Source: Lachnospiraceae bacterium
Lineage (GTDB): Bacteria; Bacillota; Clostridia; Lachnospirales; Lachnospiraceae
Length of the DNA: 64,000 nucleotides
NCBI GenBank assembly: GCA_015058015.1
Contig: SVDM01000006.1
Location: 1-64,000 of the forward strand
Reading direction: 5' to 3'
Shown piece after piece: positions 63,246 through 64,000 of the stretch; the stretch's first letter is position 1, and every line of letters starts with the position of its first letter. A program made the translations under genes and the position numbers. The notes under the pieces are model-generated. The model was not told the origin of the DNA and did not search any database. It saw nothing but the letters and a program-made list of their open reading frames with translations.

Positions 63246-64000
63246 TTAGAATACATAGGTCAGAGGAATACGAACCGTAAACGTCGTGCCTTCTCCTTCT
63301 TTGGAATATACCTTAATGGAACCTCTGTGTTTTAAGATGGCAGATCTGGTAATGGCAAGTCCAAGACCCGTTCCTCCGATTTCTCTGGAATGAGACTTGT
63401 CCACGCGGTAGAATCTCTCATAGATATTCTCCAGGCTTTCCTCCGGGATACCGATTCCGGAATCTGCTACCTTGACATAGAAGAACTTGTGGTCAGCATT
63501 TAAGGATACATGAACCCAGCCGTTCTCCACATTATATTTAACAGCATTCTCAATCAGGTTGGAAAATGCCAGAGTCAGTTTCACTTCATCCACTTCCGCC
63601 GTAACCGGTCTGAAACTTTCAAATACCAGTTCTATATTGTTTTTTGCGGCAATGGGACGAATCCTCTTTAGAATAAGCTCTATTACCTCATTAATGGTAA
63701 CCGGAGCGATGTTTACATCTGATGAAGATTTGTCCATCTTTACAAGAGCCAAAAGGTCGTTAATTATCTTGTTCTCACGTTCAATCTCATCCGCTATATC
63801 CAGCATAAACTCCTTGTAAAGTTCCACCGGAACATCTTCCTGTACCAAAAGAGAATCTGCCAAAACCTTCATGGAAGTAATGGGGGTCTTAAGCTCGTGA
63901 GACACATTGGATACGAATTCCTGTCTGGAATTGTCCAGAGTCTGCATCTTGCCTACCATGGTATTAACAGCGTCGGATAATTGCTGCATCTCCTTGTAAC
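63246..64000 (-). CDS. Sensor histidine kinase, C-terminal part (cut by the window edge)
   Basis: The 3' part of a histidine kinase running past position 64000, so its start is not seen. The visible portion has the end of a HAMP/linker-like helix, HisKA with SHELKTPITSM (phospho-acceptor His), and HATPase_c with NLIENAVKYN, DSGIGIP and GGTGLGLAI. It is complete at the C-terminus and abuts the GerMN gene by 24 nt, suggesting one transcript with GerMN and comEC. The partner regulator would lie upstream, outside the window. Confidence 0.93.
   Translation of the reverse strand, partial: YKEMQQLSDAVNTMVGKMQTLDNSRQEFVSNVSHELKTPITSMKVLADSLLVQEDVPVELYKEFMLDIADEIERENKIINDLLALVKMDKSSSDVNIAPVTINEVIELILKRIRPIAAKNNIELVFESFRPVTAEVDEVKLTLAFSNLIENAVKYNVENGWVHVSLNADHKFFYVKVADSGIGIPEESLENIYERFYRVDKSHSREIGGTGLGLAITRSAILKHRGSIKVYSKEGEGTTFTVRIPLTYVF

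Noticed and set aside
1-64000. CRISPR arrays, tRNA genes, prophage or complete insertion sequences
   Set aside because: No regularly spaced repeats, cloverleaf-forming sequences, phage structural genes or transposase genes were found on reading the window.

Overview
The window is chromosomal DNA of a low-to-mid GC Firmicute, most likely a flagellated anaerobe of the Lachnospiraceae (Butyrivibrio/Roseburia-like); this is an inference from gene content and style. Pointers are intrinsic terminators after most genes, sigma-A promoters with TTGACA/TATAAT and GGAGG ribosome sites, a UGG-specifier T-box, DUF3793 with a flavodoxin, a NiaR (3H-domain) niacin repressor, RelQ, HemW-LepA-S20 neighbours, GerMN lipoprotein beside ComEC, and two large chemoreceptors. 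No tRNA, rRNA, CRISPR, prophage or complete IS was seen. Genes are dense on both strands.

Layout. 1-4 kb: tautomerase, amidohydrolase (MTA/SAH deaminase type), methyl-accepting chemotaxis protein. 4-6.7 kb: a Tet(M)-like ribosomal GTPase fused to a C-terminal NYN (Rae1/YacP-like) nuclease domain. 6.7-11.9 kb: OmpR/histidine kinase pair with its own MacB/FtsX-type ABC exporter. 12-14.4 kb: Mrp ATPase and murA. 14.4-20.3 kb: a leftward block with HD-GYP protein, RluA-type pseudouridine synthase, LysM-G5-M23 envelope protein, shikimate kinase, two-S1 protein, coiled-coil membrane-anchored protein and RelQ. 20.4-26.9 kb: an orphan EIIC-like transporter with operator repeats next to niaR, then pgi, an orphan URO-D-family protein, HIT protein, FMN-reductase/SCP2 fusion and a small orphan. 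26.9-31.9 kb: murG, two unknown overlapping genes, fructose-bisphosphate aldolase, Asp/Glu racemase.

32-43.7 kb: a LytTR/GHKL two-component pair; a tryptophan T-box controlling trpXYZ-type ABC transporter genes; a zinc-ribbon membrane protein; a GAF-ABC ATPase fusion with a 1098-residue FtsX permease. 43.7-51.4 kb: hemW, lepA, rpsT, a flavodoxin-DUF3793 pair under two DtxR-like palindromes, an SGNH-like lipoprotein or membrane-anchored hydrolase, a stand-alone type II thioesterase and holA. 51.4-64 kb: XRE-membrane regulator, an orphan gene, a Kv-like potassium channel, a purine permease, a second chemoreceptor, a roughly 270-nt structured RNA candidate in a 717-bp gene-free gap, a FliD-C-like duplicated protein, and comEC, GerMN lipoprotein and a histidine kinase cut by the window edge.

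The best candidates for something undescribed are the structured RNA at 58465-58735, the GTPase-nuclease fusion at 3991-6651, the operator-linked orphan EIIC next to niaR, and the unknown gene pair at 28010-29949. All assignments are from reading sequence and translations only; no database search was possible.
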